Assembly: GCF_004355005.1 (NCBI RefSeq)
Contig: NZ_SMSJ01000034.1
Coordinates: 1 to 61,834, forward strand
Source: Dankookia rubra
Lineage (GTDB): Bacteria; Pseudomonadota; Alphaproteobacteria; Acetobacterales; Acetobacteraceae
Direction: 5' to 3'
Length of the DNA: 61,834 nt
The notes beneath the pieces are model-generated. The model was not told the origin of the DNA. It saw only the letters and a list, made by a program, of their open reading frames with translations, and did no database searches. Below, piece after piece: positions 40,743 to 49,665 of this stretch. Made by a program: the position numbers and the translations under genes. Numbering within the stretch: position 1 is the stretch's first letter; every line of letters starts with the position of its first letter.

Positions 40743-41351
40743 ATGCCGAAGGAAGGCTTGCAGAACGGGCCGCTGACCGCAAGCTGCGCGCATCTTTGCA
40801 TCGACATGCAGGCCTTGTTCGCAGGCCAGACCGAGTGGCACACGCCCTGGATGACGCGCGTCCTGCCGGTGGTAGAACGCCTAGTTGCCGCTTGGCCAGA
40901 CCGCACCCTCTTCACTCGCTTCATACCCGCCAACCGCCCCGGCGAGGGCCACGGCACCTGGCGGCGCTACTGGGAACGCTGGGCGTCCATGACTTCGGCG
41001 GCGCTGCCGCCCGAGGCGGTGGAGTTGATCCCCTCCCTCGCCCGCTTCGCGCCGCCGGCCGAGGTGGTGGACAAGCGGGTCTACAGCCCCTGGGTGGACA
41101 GCGACCTGCATCGGCGCCTGCAGGCCCGAAGCATCGACACGCTGGTGGTCAGCGGCGCCGAGACCGATGTCTGCGTCCTCGCCGCCGTGCTGGGCGCGGT
41201 CGACCTCGGCTACCGCGTCGTCGTGGCGACGGATGCGATCTGCAGTTCCTCCGACCACACCCACGACGCCCTGCTGACCCTGTACCGGGATCGTTATGGC
41301 CAGCAGGTGGAAGCGGCGACGGTCGAGGAGATCATTCGCGCCTGGCGCTAA
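40743..41351 (+). CDS. Isochorismatase-like cysteine hydrolase
   Basis: A 202-residue alpha/beta hydrolase of the isochorismatase fold. The catalytic acid is in CIDMQALFAGQTEWH, the Lys in VDKRVYSPW, and the nucleophilic Cys in VVSGAETDVCVLAAVLGAVD. Such enzymes hydrolyse amides (nicotinamidase and others). Adjacency to nadE makes a nicotinamidase-like role tempting, but the metal-binding DxH pattern is not evident, so the substrate remains open. The ATG at 40743 follows GGGGAG. Confidence 0.85.
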   Translation: MPKEGLQNGPLTASCAHLCIDMQALFAGQTEWHTPWMTRVLPVVERLVAAWPDRTLFTRFIPANRPGEGHGTWRRYWERWASMTSAALPPEAVELIPSLARFAPPAEVVDKRVYSPWVDSDLHRRLQARSIDTLVVSGAETDVCVLAAVLGAVDLGYRVVVATDAICSSSDHTHDALLTLYRDRYGQQVEAATVEEIIRAWR

Positions 41352-41396
41352 CGCCGCCGCCCGCGCCGCGTTGGAAAGGGTGGACAGGAGGCCCGA

Positions 41397-42683
41397 ATGG
41401 CCAAGGACCGAAGCCACCACACCACGATCGGCAACCATCGATTGAGTCCGGAAACCTTGATGCTGGGTTACGGGTATGACCCCGCCCTGTCAGAAGGGTC
41501 GGTCAAGCCGCCGGTTTTCCTGACCTCGACCTTCGCCTTTCGCTCGGCAGAAGAAGGCCAGGCATATTTCGACGTGGTGGCCGGACGGAAGGAGGCGCCG
41601 GAGGGCGGCGCCGGACTCGTTTATTCCCGCTTCAACCATCCGAACAGCGAGATCGTCGAGGACCGGCTCTCGGTCTGGGACGGGGCGGAGACGGCGCTGG
41701 TCTTCGCCTCCGGCATGGCGGCGATCGCCACCACCATCCTGGCCTATGCCCGGCCGGGCGATGCCATCCTGCACAGCCAGCCGCTCTATGGCGGGACGGA
41801 GACCTTGCTAGCGCGAAGCATGGCCGAGTTCGGCATCGCTTCCGAAGGCTTCTCGGACGGAACCTCCGCCGAGGCGCTCGAGGCCGCGGCGACCCGCGCC
41901 ATGGATCGCGGCCGGGTCAGCTTGGTGATGGTCGAAAGTCCCTCCAACCCGCTGAACACCCTGGTCGATCTGGCGGCGATCCGCGCCATGGCCGATCGGA
42001 TCGGCGAGGCGCAAGGACACCGGCCAGTCATCGCTTGCGATAACACGATGCTGGGTCCGGTCTTCCAGCAGCCGCTCGGGCATGGTGTCGATGTGGTGCT
42101 CTACTCGCTGACGAAGTATGTCGGCGGCCATAGCGACTTGGTCGCAGGCGCCGCGGTCGGCAGCAAGGCGATGCTGCGCCCGATCCGGCTGCTGCGCGGC
42201 GCCATCGGCACCCAGCTCGACCCGCATTCTTGCTGGATGCTGGGACGGTCGTTGGAGACGTTATCACTGCGCATGCGGGCCGCGGCACGGAATGCCGAGG
42301 TGGTGGCGGACTTCCTTGGCGCGCATCCTCGGATCAGCGCAGTGCATGTCCTGAACCACCTGCCCGAGGGCAGCCCGCCACGCCGGGTCTACGACAGGCA
42401 ATGCAGCGGCCCGGGCTCCACCTTCAGCATCGAGATCGCCGGCGGTCAGGCGGAGGCCTTCCAGGTGCTCAACGCGCTCCGCATCTTCAAGCTGGCGGTC
42501 AGTCTGGGGGGGACCGAGTCGCTGGCCAGCCATCCCGCCTCGACTACCCATTCCGGGGTGCCGGAAGCAACCCGGGCGCGGATCGGAGTGACAGTCGGAC
42601 TGATCCGTCTCAGCATCGGGATCGAGCACCCGGACGACCTCATTGCTGACCTCGCCCAGGCGCTTGCCAGCCTGGACGCCTAA
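41397..42683 (+). CDS. Cystathionine gamma-synthase/methionine gamma-lyase family PLP enzyme
   Basis: The 428-residue protein is a Cys/Met-metabolism PLP enzyme: [17 protein letters not shown] for phosphate binding, [12 protein letters not shown], and the PLP lysine in [18 protein letters not shown]. It has the conserved end [20 protein letters not shown]. It could be a synthase or a gamma-lyase. The insertion near residue 60 ([19 protein letters not shown]) is typical of the alphaproteobacterial 'cystathionine gamma-synthase family' group. It is a separate gene 45 bp after the hydrolase. Confidence 0.88.
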   Translation: MAKDRSHHTTIGNHRLSPETLMLGYGYDPALSEGSVKPPVFLTSTFAFRSAEEGQAYFDVVAGRKEAPEGGAGLVYSRFNHPNSEIVEDRLSVWDGAETALVFASGMAAIATTILAYARPGDAILHSQPLYGGTETLLARSMAEFGIASEGFSDGTSAEALEAAATRAMDRGRVSLVMVESPSNPLNTLVDLAAIRAMADRIGEAQGHRPVIACDNTMLGPVFQQPLGHGVDVVLYSLTKYVGGHSDLVAGAAVGSKAMLRPIRLLRGAIGTQLDPHSCWMLGRSLETLSLRMRAAARNAEVVADFLGAHPRISAVHVLNHLPEGSPPRRVYDRQCSGPGSTFSIEIAGGQAEAFQVLNALRIFKLAVSLGGTESLASHPASTTHSGVPEATRARIGVTVGLIRLSIGIEHPDDLIADLAQALASLDA

Positions 42684-42781
42684 GGCTTGAACAACGTTAC
42701 CTGCCGCAGTCGTCGCATCCATGTTTGCGGGTCGGCACTGGTCGCGTGGTAAATGTCATGCAAACGGAAAGCAATGCGGGC

Positions 42782-42814
42782 GATCGGGGCGGATATGCTT
42801 TTTCCTCCCCGATC
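42782..42814. terminator. Inverted repeat between convergent genes
   Basis: GATCGGGG and CCCCGATC, a perfect 8-bp stem with a 17-base loop containing CTTTTTCC, in the short space between the PLP lyase (plus) and pit (minus). Likely a shared transcription end, though no clean T-run follows either arm. Confidence 0.45.
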
Positions 42815-42824
42815 TGGCTGCGCT

Positions 42825-43826
42825 TCAGAAGACCCCGGCTAGCAAATAGGCCCCAGCCGCAACTAGCGCCGCTGCCGGCAGGGTTACGACCCAGGCGACG
42901 ACGATGTTGCCGGCGATGCCCCAACGTACCGCCGAGACCCGCCGTGCGGCCCCGACACCGATAATCGCTCCGGTGATGGTATGGGTGGTCGAAACGGGAA
43001 CGCCTAGCTCAGTCGCCATGAACAGCGTGATCGCTCCACCCGTCTCGGCGCAAAAGCCCTGCACCGGGGTCAGCCGGGTGATCTTCGAACCCATGGTGTG
43101 GACGATCCGCCAGCCGCCGAACAGCGTACCGAGCGCCATCGCCGCTTGGCACGACATCACCACCCAGAGCGGCACGTGGAAGGCGCCCTCCAGAAGGCCT
43201 TGCGAGTAGAGCAGCACGGCGATGATGCCCATGGTCTTCTGCGCATCGTTGCCGCCATGGCCGAGCGAGTAGAGCGAAGCGGAGCCGAATTGCATCAGCC
43301 GAAAGGTGTTGTCGACCGCAAAGGGCGTGCTGCGGGCGAAGGCCCAGGAGACCAGAAGCACCAGCACCAGGGCCAGCAGCAGCCCTACCGTCGGCGAGAG
43401 CACGATGGCGAACAGCGTCTTGCCCAGCCCAGACCAGACGATCGCCCCGAACCCCGCCTTGGCCGTACCGGCGCCGAGGATGCCGCCGACCAGGGCATGC
43501 GAGGAGGAGGAGGGGATTCCAAGGCCCCAGGTGATGAGGTTCCAGGCGATTGCCCCGACCAGCGCCCCGAAGATCACCCTCGGGTCGATGACCGAAACGT
43601 CGACGATGCCGGTGCCGATCGTCTGCGCCACATGCAGGCCGAAGAACAGGAAGGCTATGAAGTTGAAGAAAGCCGCCCAGACCACGGCATATTGCGGCCG
43701 CAGTACCCGGGTCGAGACGATGGTGGCGATAGAATTCGCTGCATCGTGCAAACCGTTGAGAAAGTCGAAGAGCAGCGCAACGGCAATCAGGCCGTAGAGC
43801 AGCGGCAGGGCGATATGCGCGTCCAT
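42825..43826 (-). CDS. pit: Inorganic phosphate transporter, PiT family
   Basis: Low-affinity metal-phosphate/proton symporter of 333 residues. The duplicated family signature is present: FDFLNGLHDAANSIATIVST near the N-terminus, and YSLGHGGNDAQKTMGIIAVL in the second half, along with GTGIVDVSVIDPRVIFGALV and PVSTTHTITGAIIGVGA. About ten hydrophobic segments. It follows its DUF47 partner by 5 bp. Confidence 0.95.
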   Translation of the reverse strand: MDAHIALPLLYGLIAVALLFDFLNGLHDAANSIATIVSTRVLRPQYAVVWAAFFNFIAFLFFGLHVAQTIGTGIVDVSVIDPRVIFGALVGAIAWNLITWGLGIPSSSSHALVGGILGAGTAKAGFGAIVWSGLGKTLFAIVLSPTVGLLLALVLVLLVSWAFARSTPFAVDNTFRLMQFGSASLYSLGHGGNDAQKTMGIIAVLLYSQGLLEGAFHVPLWVVMSCQAAMALGTLFGGWRIVHTMGSKITRLTPVQGFCAETGGAITLFMATELGVPVSTTHTITGAIIGVGAARRVSAVRWGIAGNIVVAWVVTLPAAALVAAGAYLLAGVF

Positions 43827-43831
43827 CGGGG

Positions 43832-44476
43832 TCAGACGTGCTCGACCACGATGCTCTCGATCTCGTTCGCCGCATCGTCGAAACGATCTACGATCTTCTC
43901 GAGCTGGTCGAAGACCTCACGCGCCGCGATAAAGCGCAGCGCCTGGTCGGGTGGGCAGCGGCGGAACAGCTCGGTCACACCGACATCGTGGATATCGTCG
44001 GCCTCGCCTTCGATTTGGCGGATCTGCTCGCAGAGCTCGTTGATACGGCCGGCATTGGGACTGATGGCGGAGAGCAGCGGCACGGCTTCCCGCAGCAGGG
44101 TGGCGCAGCGCTCGATGGCGTCGCCCATACGGCGCAGCTCAGGGTCGAAGTCGGTCATCTCGAATAGCACGATGGCCTTCGCCGCTTTTTTCATCTGGTC
44201 GATCGTGTCGTCCATCCGGCCAATCAGGGTCTGGATGTCGCCGCGGTCGAAGGGAGTGACGAAGGTCCGGCGGACCGCCTGCACCACCTCCCGCGTCACC
44301 GCATCGGCATCGTCCTCGGCGGCCAGTACCGCGGGGTAATGGCGCTGCACCGCGGCGCCGCCCTCCAGCATGCCGCGCAGTTCCACGGCGCCGCGCGCGA
44401 CAGCATCGGCATGCCGGGCGAACATCTCGAAGAAGCGCTCCTCGCGCGGCATCAGGCGGCGGAACCAAGTCATCAT
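43832..44476 (-). CDS. DUF47/PhoU-like pit accessory protein
   Basis: A 214-residue helical protein, starting at the ATG at 44476 (MMTWFRRLMPREERFFEMFA). It matches the TIGR00153 DUF47 family, with a PhoU-like helical fold and acidic metal-binding clusters (AEDDADAVTREV; QIEGEADDIHDVG). It is nearly always paired with pit and modulates its activity. In Sinorhizobium the equivalent orfA-pit operon is repressed by PhoB during phosphate limitation; a Pho box lies just upstream here. Confidence 0.92.
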   Translation of the reverse strand: MMTWFRRLMPREERFFEMFARHADAVARGAVELRGMLEGGAAVQRHYPAVLAAEDDADAVTREVVQAVRRTFVTPFDRGDIQTLIGRMDDTIDQMKKAAKAIVLFEMTDFDPELRRMGDAIERCATLLREAVPLLSAISPNAGRINELCEQIRQIEGEADDIHDVGVTELFRRCPPDQALRFIAAREVFDQLEKIVDRFDDAANEIESIVVEHV

Positions 44477-44539
44477 CAGTCGCAGTCCCCAGGGGTTCGC
44501 ATTGTCTTGCAGCCCGACCGCCCGGGGCGACAAGGCACG

Positions 44540-44557
44540 CTGTCATCCGTTTGTCAC
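44540..44557 (+). promoter_or_regulatory. Pho box (PhoB-binding site)
   Basis: CTGTCAT-CCGT-TTGTCAC matches the PhoB consensus (two CTGTCAT repeats, 11-bp period) at 12 of 14 repeat positions. It sits between the divergent DUF47-pit operon and the MFS gene, 29 bp before the MFS start. Orientation is that of the MFS gene; it could activate that gene and repress DUF47-pit. Confidence 0.7.
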
Positions 44558-44585
44558 ATTTTGGCTCATACGGCACGGTCCGGGG

Positions 44586-45746
44586 ATGAGTTCCCTTTCC
44601 CAAGCCGCCACACCGCCCTTGCCCGCCGCCCAACCGGATCGGGCCGACATCGCCTCCCGCGACGCCTCCATCGTCCTCGGCCTGACCCTGCCGACCGATA
44701 CGGTCCTGTACCTACTGCTACCGCTGAATGCGGCCGCCTTCGGTGTCACGCTGGCCGAGGCCGGCTTGCTGCTGGCGGCCAACCGTTTGGTCCGCATTCT
44801 CGGCTACGGCTTCGTCGCCCGCAGCTACGAGCGCCAGGGACCACGGGTAGCCTGCACCGTCGCCGCCTTCGGAGCGGCCGGCTCCTCCCTGGGCTATGCC
44901 CTGCTGCCGGGGATCTGGTGGCTGCTGGCGGCGCGGCTGGTCTGGGGCCTCTCCTTCGCCGCCATGAACATCGCGACCCAGGCCCTGGCCACCGCCGAGC
45001 CAAAGAACGCCGCCCGCCGTAGTGGCAAGTCGCGCGCCATCATCTCGGCCGGGCCGATGGTCGGGCTGCTCGGCGGGGCGGCGCTGGCGGAACGGGCCGG
45101 GCCGCAAGCGGTCTTCCTGGTGCTGGCGGCAGTCGCATTGCTCGCCCTGCCCTTTGCCTGGCGACTCCCGACTGGCGCCGGCGGGCCGGTGAAGTCGCCG
45201 GGACCACGCTTCGCCCTGCCAACCCGGCTGGATGTCTGGTCCTTCGTCCAGGGCTTCGCGCTCGACGGGATCTTCATCCTTGGGCTTTCGGTCCTGGCGG
45301 CCCGCGCCATGCCGGAAGGCGCGGTGCTGGCGGCCGGGACGGCACTGGCACTCCGCTACCTAGCGGAGGTCGTGCTGGGCCCGCCTGCCGGCGCCTTGGC
45401 CGAGCGGTTCGGTACGGCGCGGCTGCTGGTGCTGGTCTCGCTCGCCTCGGCGGCCGGGCTGCTGCTGAACGGCCTCGGCGCGCTTTGGACCGGGGCGATT
45501 CTGGTGGTGCTGCTGCGCGGCCTGCTGCAGCCGTTGCCGGCACCGGTCGCCGCCGCCGCCTATCCCGGGCCGGGCCGGGTCCCGGCCCTGGCACGGCTGG
45601 CAACCTGGCGGGACCTGGGCGCCGGGCTAGGGCCGCTGGCCGCGGGGCTGCTGCTGCCGGTGCTGGAACCCTGGCTGCTTTATGGCGGGACGGCCCTCGT
45701 GTTGGCCGCAGCGGCGGTGGCCGTCGCCTTGCCACGCCGCCGGTAG
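44586..45746 (+). CDS. MFS transporter
   Basis: From the ATG at 44586 it is 386 residues with about twelve hydrophobic segments. The loop 2-3 type motif is visible in LVRILGYGFVARSYERQGPR and repeated as LGPPAGALAERFGTARLLVL. It belongs to the drug/metabolite MFS type, but the substrate is not identifiable. The Pho box immediately upstream suggests phosphate control; an organophosphate or lipid-precursor role is possible but unproven. Confidence 0.85.
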   Translation: MSSLSQAATPPLPAAQPDRADIASRDASIVLGLTLPTDTVLYLLLPLNAAAFGVTLAEAGLLLAANRLVRILGYGFVARSYERQGPRVACTVAAFGAAGSSLGYALLPGIWWLLAARLVWGLSFAAMNIATQALATAEPKNAARRSGKSRAIISAGPMVGLLGGAALAERAGPQAVFLVLAAVALLALPFAWRLPTGAGGPVKSPGPRFALPTRLDVWSFVQGFALDGIFILGLSVLAARAMPEGAVLAAGTALALRYLAEVVLGPPAGALAERFGTARLLVLVSLASAAGLLLNGLGALWTGAILVVLLRGLLQPLPAPVAAAAYPGPGRVPALARLATWRDLGAGLGPLAAGLLLPVLEPWLLYGGTALVLAAAAVAVALPRRR

Positions 45747-45868
45747 CGCCGACCTGGGCAGGCCGGATCCCACGCAGCGGCCGTGCCGAGGCGGCGCGCA
45801 TGCCGATCGACCCTGGACGTCAGGCCGGCCATGGCCGGGTATAACAGCATTCAAGCCGAGCGAGCCCC

Positions 45869-47104
45869 ATGTCCAAGATCCAATGCCTCCGCACCATCCG
45901 CATCGCCGAGCGACCCAACCTGATCTGGGTCGAGATCGAAACCGATGAGGGACTGGTCGGCCTCGGCGAGAGCTTCCGCGGCGCCCAGGCGGTGGAAGCG
46001 GTCCTGCACGAGACCGTCGCACCCTGGCTGGTCGGCCGCGACAGCCGGCGGATCGAGGCCGTCTCCCGCCACCTGATGACCCCATATCTCGGCTTTGCCA
46101 GTGCCAGCGCCGAGGTGCGGGCGGCGAGCGCGGTCGACCTCGCGCTCTGGGACCTGATGGGCAAGCGGCACGGCATCCCGGTGCACGAGGCGCTGGGCGG
46201 TGCCAGCCGAAGCGAGATCCGCACCTACAACACCTGTGCCGGCTATGCATACAACAGCGGCACGGCCAAGGGCTTGGCCGCCGGGCGGCGCGACATTGGC
46301 GCCGCCGACGTCGCCGCCGGCCCCTACGACGACCAGATCGCCTTTATGCGGGATGCCGGCGCCCTGGCCGAGAGTTTGCTCGCGGAAGGCTATTCGGCCA
46401 TGAAGATCTGGCCGCTCGACATTCAGGCGGCGGCCAGCGGCGGCCAGATGATAACCCTGCCCGAGCTGAAGGCGGGGCTCGAACCCTTCCGCAAAATCCG
46501 TGCTGCGGTCGGCGACCGCATCGAGGTGATGGCCGAGCTGCACAGCCTCTGGTCCTCCCAGGCCGCCATCCGCATCTGCCAGGGGCTGGAGGATCTCGGC
46601 ATCTTCTGGGCAGAGGACCCGATTGCCAAGATGGGCGACTTCCAGACCCTGGCCGACCTGCGGCGGCAGACCCGGGTGCCGATCTGCGGCAGCGAGACGC
46701 TGGGCGGCGCCGTCTCCTACCGCCAGATGCTGGAAGCCGGGGCGGTTGATTTCGTGATGCTCGACCTTGCCTGGTGCGGCGGGCTGACCGAGGGGCGGAA
46801 GATCGCCGCGCTCGCCGAAGCCTTCGCCAAGCCGCTGGCGCCACATGACTGCACCGGTCCGGTAACGCTGATAGCCGGGCTGCAACTGGCGATCCATGCG
46901 CCGACCGCGATCTTCCAGGAGGTGGTGCGGGCGACGCTGGCCACCTGGTACCGCGACCTCGTCACCGACCTGCCGGTCATCAAGGGCGGCATGGCCCAGG
47001 CGCCGACCGCGCCGGGCCTCGGGACCAATTTGCTGCCGGAGGTGCGGCGGCGCGAAGATGCGGCCATCCGCGAATATGGCACGCCGCTGCAGCCCGGCGG
47101 CTGA
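45869..47104 (+). CDS. Enolase-superfamily dehydratase (mandelate racemase group)
   Basis: A 411-residue member of the mandelate-racemase/galactonate-dehydratase group. Candidate catalytic and ligand residues are K179 (YSAMKIWPLD), E223 and H225 (VMAELHSLWS), E249 (FWAEDPI), E276 (CGSETLGG) and H326 (APHDCTGPV). The spacings 26-27-50 match the family, but the first metal ligand is Glu rather than the usual Asp. Probably dehydrates an aldonic-type acid. A TTT receptor follows 23 bp later, which may bring in its substrate. Confidence 0.88.
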   Translation: MSKIQCLRTIRIAERPNLIWVEIETDEGLVGLGESFRGAQAVEAVLHETVAPWLVGRDSRRIEAVSRHLMTPYLGFASASAEVRAASAVDLALWDLMGKRHGIPVHEALGGASRSEIRTYNTCAGYAYNSGTAKGLAAGRRDIGAADVAAGPYDDQIAFMRDAGALAESLLAEGYSAMKIWPLDIQAAASGGQMITLPELKAGLEPFRKIRAAVGDRIEVMAELHSLWSSQAAIRICQGLEDLGIFWAEDPIAKMGDFQTLADLRRQTRVPICGSETLGGAVSYRQMLEAGAVDFVMLDLAWCGGLTEGRKIAALAEAFAKPLAPHDCTGPVTLIAGLQLAIHAPTAIFQEVVRATLATWYRDLVTDLPVIKGGMAQAPTAPGLGTNLLPEVRRREDAAIREYGTPLQPGG

Positions 47105-47127
47105 ACAAGGGAACCGGGAGAGAGACC

Positions 47128-48099
47128 ATGCAGAGACGCCACCTTCTTGCCGCCGCGCTGGCGGCGCCATCCGTCGTGCGGGCCCAAGCGCCCGGTGCGA
47201 CCTTCGACCGGCCGCTCCGCATCATCGTCCCGAATGCCCCCGGTGGCACCAGCGACATTCTGGCGCGGCTGATTTCCACGCCGTTGGGCAAGCTGGTCGG
47301 CCAGAACGTGGTGGTCGAGAACCGGACCGGCGCCGGTGGCAATATCGGCGCCGACTACGTGGCGAAGAGCGCGCCCGACGGCACCACCATGCTGCTGCTG
47401 GATGTCAGCGTACTGGCGACCAACCCATTCTTGTTCAGCCGGCTCCCCTTCGACGTCGAGAAGGATTTGGCAACGGTCACCATGCTGATCTACGCGCCCT
47501 ATATTTTGGCGGCGCGCAACGGGTTGCCGGTGCAGGATGCGGCGGGGCTGGCGGCCTATGTGAAGGCCAATCCGGGCAAGCTGAATTTCGCCAATGCCGG
47601 AGCCGGAACGCTGACCCACCTCGTCTCCGTCGCGCTGGCCGCGGCCTGGGGCGGCGAGATGACGCAGGTGCCCTATCGCGGCGGCGCGCCGGGCCTGCTG
47701 GCGGTCACCAGCGGGGAGGCCGACCTGACCATGGCCGGCGCGACCCAGTCGATGCCCTATGTCACCCAGGGACAGATGCGCGGCATCGCCGTTTCAGGTC
47801 CGCATCGCCTGGCGAGCCTGCCGGCGCTGCCGACCTTCGCCGAGCTGGGCTGGCCGCATCCGAATGCTGGCACCTGGCAGGGCGTACTGGTGCAAGGCAA
47901 TACGCCACCCGCGGCAGTGGCGACCCTGGACAACGCCCTGCGCCAGGTGATGCAGGAGCCGGCGGTCCGTCAGAGGGTGGCAGAGCTGGGCGGCGAGCCG
48001 CGCACCGAGGGCGCCCAGGCCTTCCGCAACCAACTCCGGGCCGATACGACGAGCCTCGGCCAGGTGATCCGGGAGCACAAGATCACCCTAGACCAATAA
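47128..48099 (+). CDS. TTT (Bug) family periplasmic substrate-binding protein
   Basis: The 323-residue protein has a signal peptide (MQRRHLLAAALAAPSVVRAQ) and the tripartite tricarboxylate receptor fold: RIIVPNAPGGTSDILARLIS, VENRTGAGGNIGADYVAKSA, and VPYRGGAPGLLAVTSGEADL. No TctA or TctB membrane partner is in the window, so it is an orphan receptor, as is typical of expanded Bug families. It is likely to bind the substrate of the upstream dehydratase. Confidence 0.92.
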   Translation: MQRRHLLAAALAAPSVVRAQAPGATFDRPLRIIVPNAPGGTSDILARLISTPLGKLVGQNVVVENRTGAGGNIGADYVAKSAPDGTTMLLLDVSVLATNPFLFSRLPFDVEKDLATVTMLIYAPYILAARNGLPVQDAAGLAAYVKANPGKLNFANAGAGTLTHLVSVALAAAWGGEMTQVPYRGGAPGLLAVTSGEADLTMAGATQSMPYVTQGQMRGIAVSGPHRLASLPALPTFAELGWPHPNAGTWQGVLVQGNTPPAAVATLDNALRQVMQEPAVRQRVAELGGEPRTEGAQAFRNQLRADTTSLGQVIREHKITLDQ

Positions 48100-48102
48100 G
48101 GA

Positions 48103-48468
48103 TCAGGCGCCGCGCTCCGCGCCGGCCTCACGGATCTTGGCCGCCAGCTGCTCCGGCTCGAAGGGCTTCTGCAGGAAGCGTTCGTGCCGGCCCGTGGCGC
48201 GGCGCGCCAAGTCGGGTGTGGTGCCGCTGATCAGGATGACTTCGACATCCGGATGTCGTGCCCGGGCCAGCTCCGCCAGGTCGAAGCCATCCAGCCCGGG
48301 GCCGAGATTGACATCGGTCACCAGAACGTCCGGCACCTGGCCGGCACCCAGCAGGATCAGCGCATCTTCCGCATTGGCCAGCCCGTCGACTTCGAAGCCG
48401 TTGCCGTCCAGCGTCTCGGACAGGGCACTCCGGACGAGTTCGTCGTCCTCGATCAGCAGGACCCGCAT
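48103..48468 (-). CDS. Single-domain response regulator
   Basis: A CheY-like receiver of about 121 residues from the ATG at 48468 (a start at 48480 adds four). The acidic pocket is IEDDE, the phospho-acceptor Asp is in VLVTDVNLGPGLDG, and the lysine is in RFLQKPFEPEQLAAK. No output domain and no kinase gene nearby, so it is an orphan regulator, possibly acting by protein contact. Convergent with the TTT receptor, 3 bp apart. Confidence 0.88.
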   Translation of the reverse strand: MRVLLIEDDELVRSALSETLDGNGFEVDGLANAEDALILLGAGQVPDVLVTDVNLGPGLDGFDLAELARARHPDVEVILISGTTPDLARRATGRHERFLQKPFEPEQLAAKIREAGAERGA

Positions 48469-48605
48469 GATGGCTCTCATTCCCTCGCCCGCACCTGGCC
48501 CCGGCTGAAACAAACGGACCCCGGCTGCACACGGCAAAATGGGCCGCCGGGGAGCCTGAGTCGCCTGCCCGCGGGTTCAACTTCCGGGTGGCGTTGCCAA
48601 ATCGA

Positions 48606-49070
48606 TTACAGCCGGCAGGCGGCTTCCAGGAAAACCGCGACCAGCGTGCCCGGCTGCACGCCGCGTTCCTCGCTCAGCCGCGGGCGCTCCTCGAATTCCA
48701 GACCTTCAGCATCCGGGGCTCGGTACCAACTGCCCTCCACCGGCCGCCAGGACTGCTCGGCGCAGCGGTAGTCCGCAAGGAAGGCGACGCTGCGGGCGCG
48801 GCCACCGGTTTCCGGCAGGCGGATCGGCTCCGCCAGGTTCAGCACGATCCAGACCCGCCGCAGCCCCTCGGTCCAATGTGCCGCCTCTGAGGCCGCGAAA
48901 GCCGCGGCGATCCCGCCCCGCCGGTCGATGGCGATCGGGCGCCATTCGGCACGCCTCGCCAGGGTTAGGAGCGGCGGCTCGGACACCGCGGCAGGCGGCG
49001 GCAATGGCGGCGGCTGGGCGCAGCCAAGCAGCAGGAGCAGCGGCAGGGCGCCAGGCAGGCCGCGGATCAT
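48606..49070 (-). CDS. Hypothetical lipoprotein (154 aa)
   Basis: The signal (MIRGLPGALPLLLLLGC) has a lipobox LLGC; a Pro-rich linker follows. The mature domain contains WRPIAIDRRGGIAAAFAASE and VAFLADYRCAEQSWRPVEGS, with three further Cys-free strands; family not recognised. It reads in the same direction as, and ends beyond, the DUF882 and transpeptidase genes, suggesting an envelope role. Confidence 0.75.
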   Translation of the reverse strand: MIRGLPGALPLLLLLGCAQPPPLPPPAAVSEPPLLTLARRAEWRPIAIDRRGGIAAAFAASEAAHWTEGLRRVWIVLNLAEPIRLPETGGRARSVAFLADYRCAEQSWRPVEGSWYRAPDAEGLEFEERPRLSEERGVQPGTLVAVFLEAACRL

Positions 49071-49085
49071 GATCGGATAGCCCTT

Positions 49086-49664
49086 CTACCAGCGCCGTGC
49101 CGGGCCGCAGTCGAGATGCACGAAGCCGTCGCGGCGGTAAAGCCCGACGCCGCCGATCTGCATCTCGGCCGCCAGCCGGGCCAAGCCGAAGCTGTCCCGC
49201 CCGGGCAGCCGCACATCCGCCGCCATGCCAGACATGTGCAGGGAGGCACGCGAAACGCGACGGGATTCGCGGGCCCGCGCGGCATTGGTCTCGGGCGAGC
49301 GATAGCCGCTGATAACCTGGAAGCCTTCGCTGGCGTCAAGCTGCAGCGCGACGCTGTGCATGACATCGAACAATCGCGGGTCCATTGGCGTGGCTTCTTC
49401 GCGCGCCGGGTCGCGGAACAGCCAGTCGAGCTGCTTCAGCGCCTCCCGGTCGTAGCGGCCGTCCTGCCAATAGACGCCACTGAAATTCTCTTCGGTCTGC
49501 ATGCGATGGATGCGGAGGCTGCGCGGGGCACCGGCCGTGACCTGCGCCAGGGCAGCACCGCCGCCTATCGCGGCGCAGAGCAGCCCGGCCGCCCCGCGCA
49601 GCAGCGAGCGCCGTCCGGGCGCAGGCGCGGCGCAGCAGGGGCAGCCAAGCGGTGCGAGGCGCAT
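49086..49664 (-). CDS. DUF882 (YcbK-like) M15-fold murein peptidase
   Basis: From the ATG at 49664 the protein is 192 residues. It has a twin-arginine-like export signal (PGRRSLLRGAAGLLCAAIGG), then FQVISGYRSPETNAA, SLHMSGMAADVRLPGRD with the His/Asp zinc ligands, and a C-terminal HLDCGPARRW with the third His. Related proteins (MepK) cut meso-DAP-meso-DAP crosslinks. The transpeptidase gene that forms such crosslinks is one base upstream. Confidence 0.87.
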   Translation of the reverse strand: MRLAPLGCPCCAAPAPGRRSLLRGAAGLLCAAIGGGAALAQVTAGAPRSLRIHRMQTEENFSGVYWQDGRYDREALKQLDWLFRDPAREEATPMDPRLFDVMHSVALQLDASEGFQVISGYRSPETNAARARESRRVSRASLHMSGMAADVRLPGRDSFGLARLAAEMQIGGVGLYRRDGFVHLDCGPARRW

Positions 49665-49665
49665 C

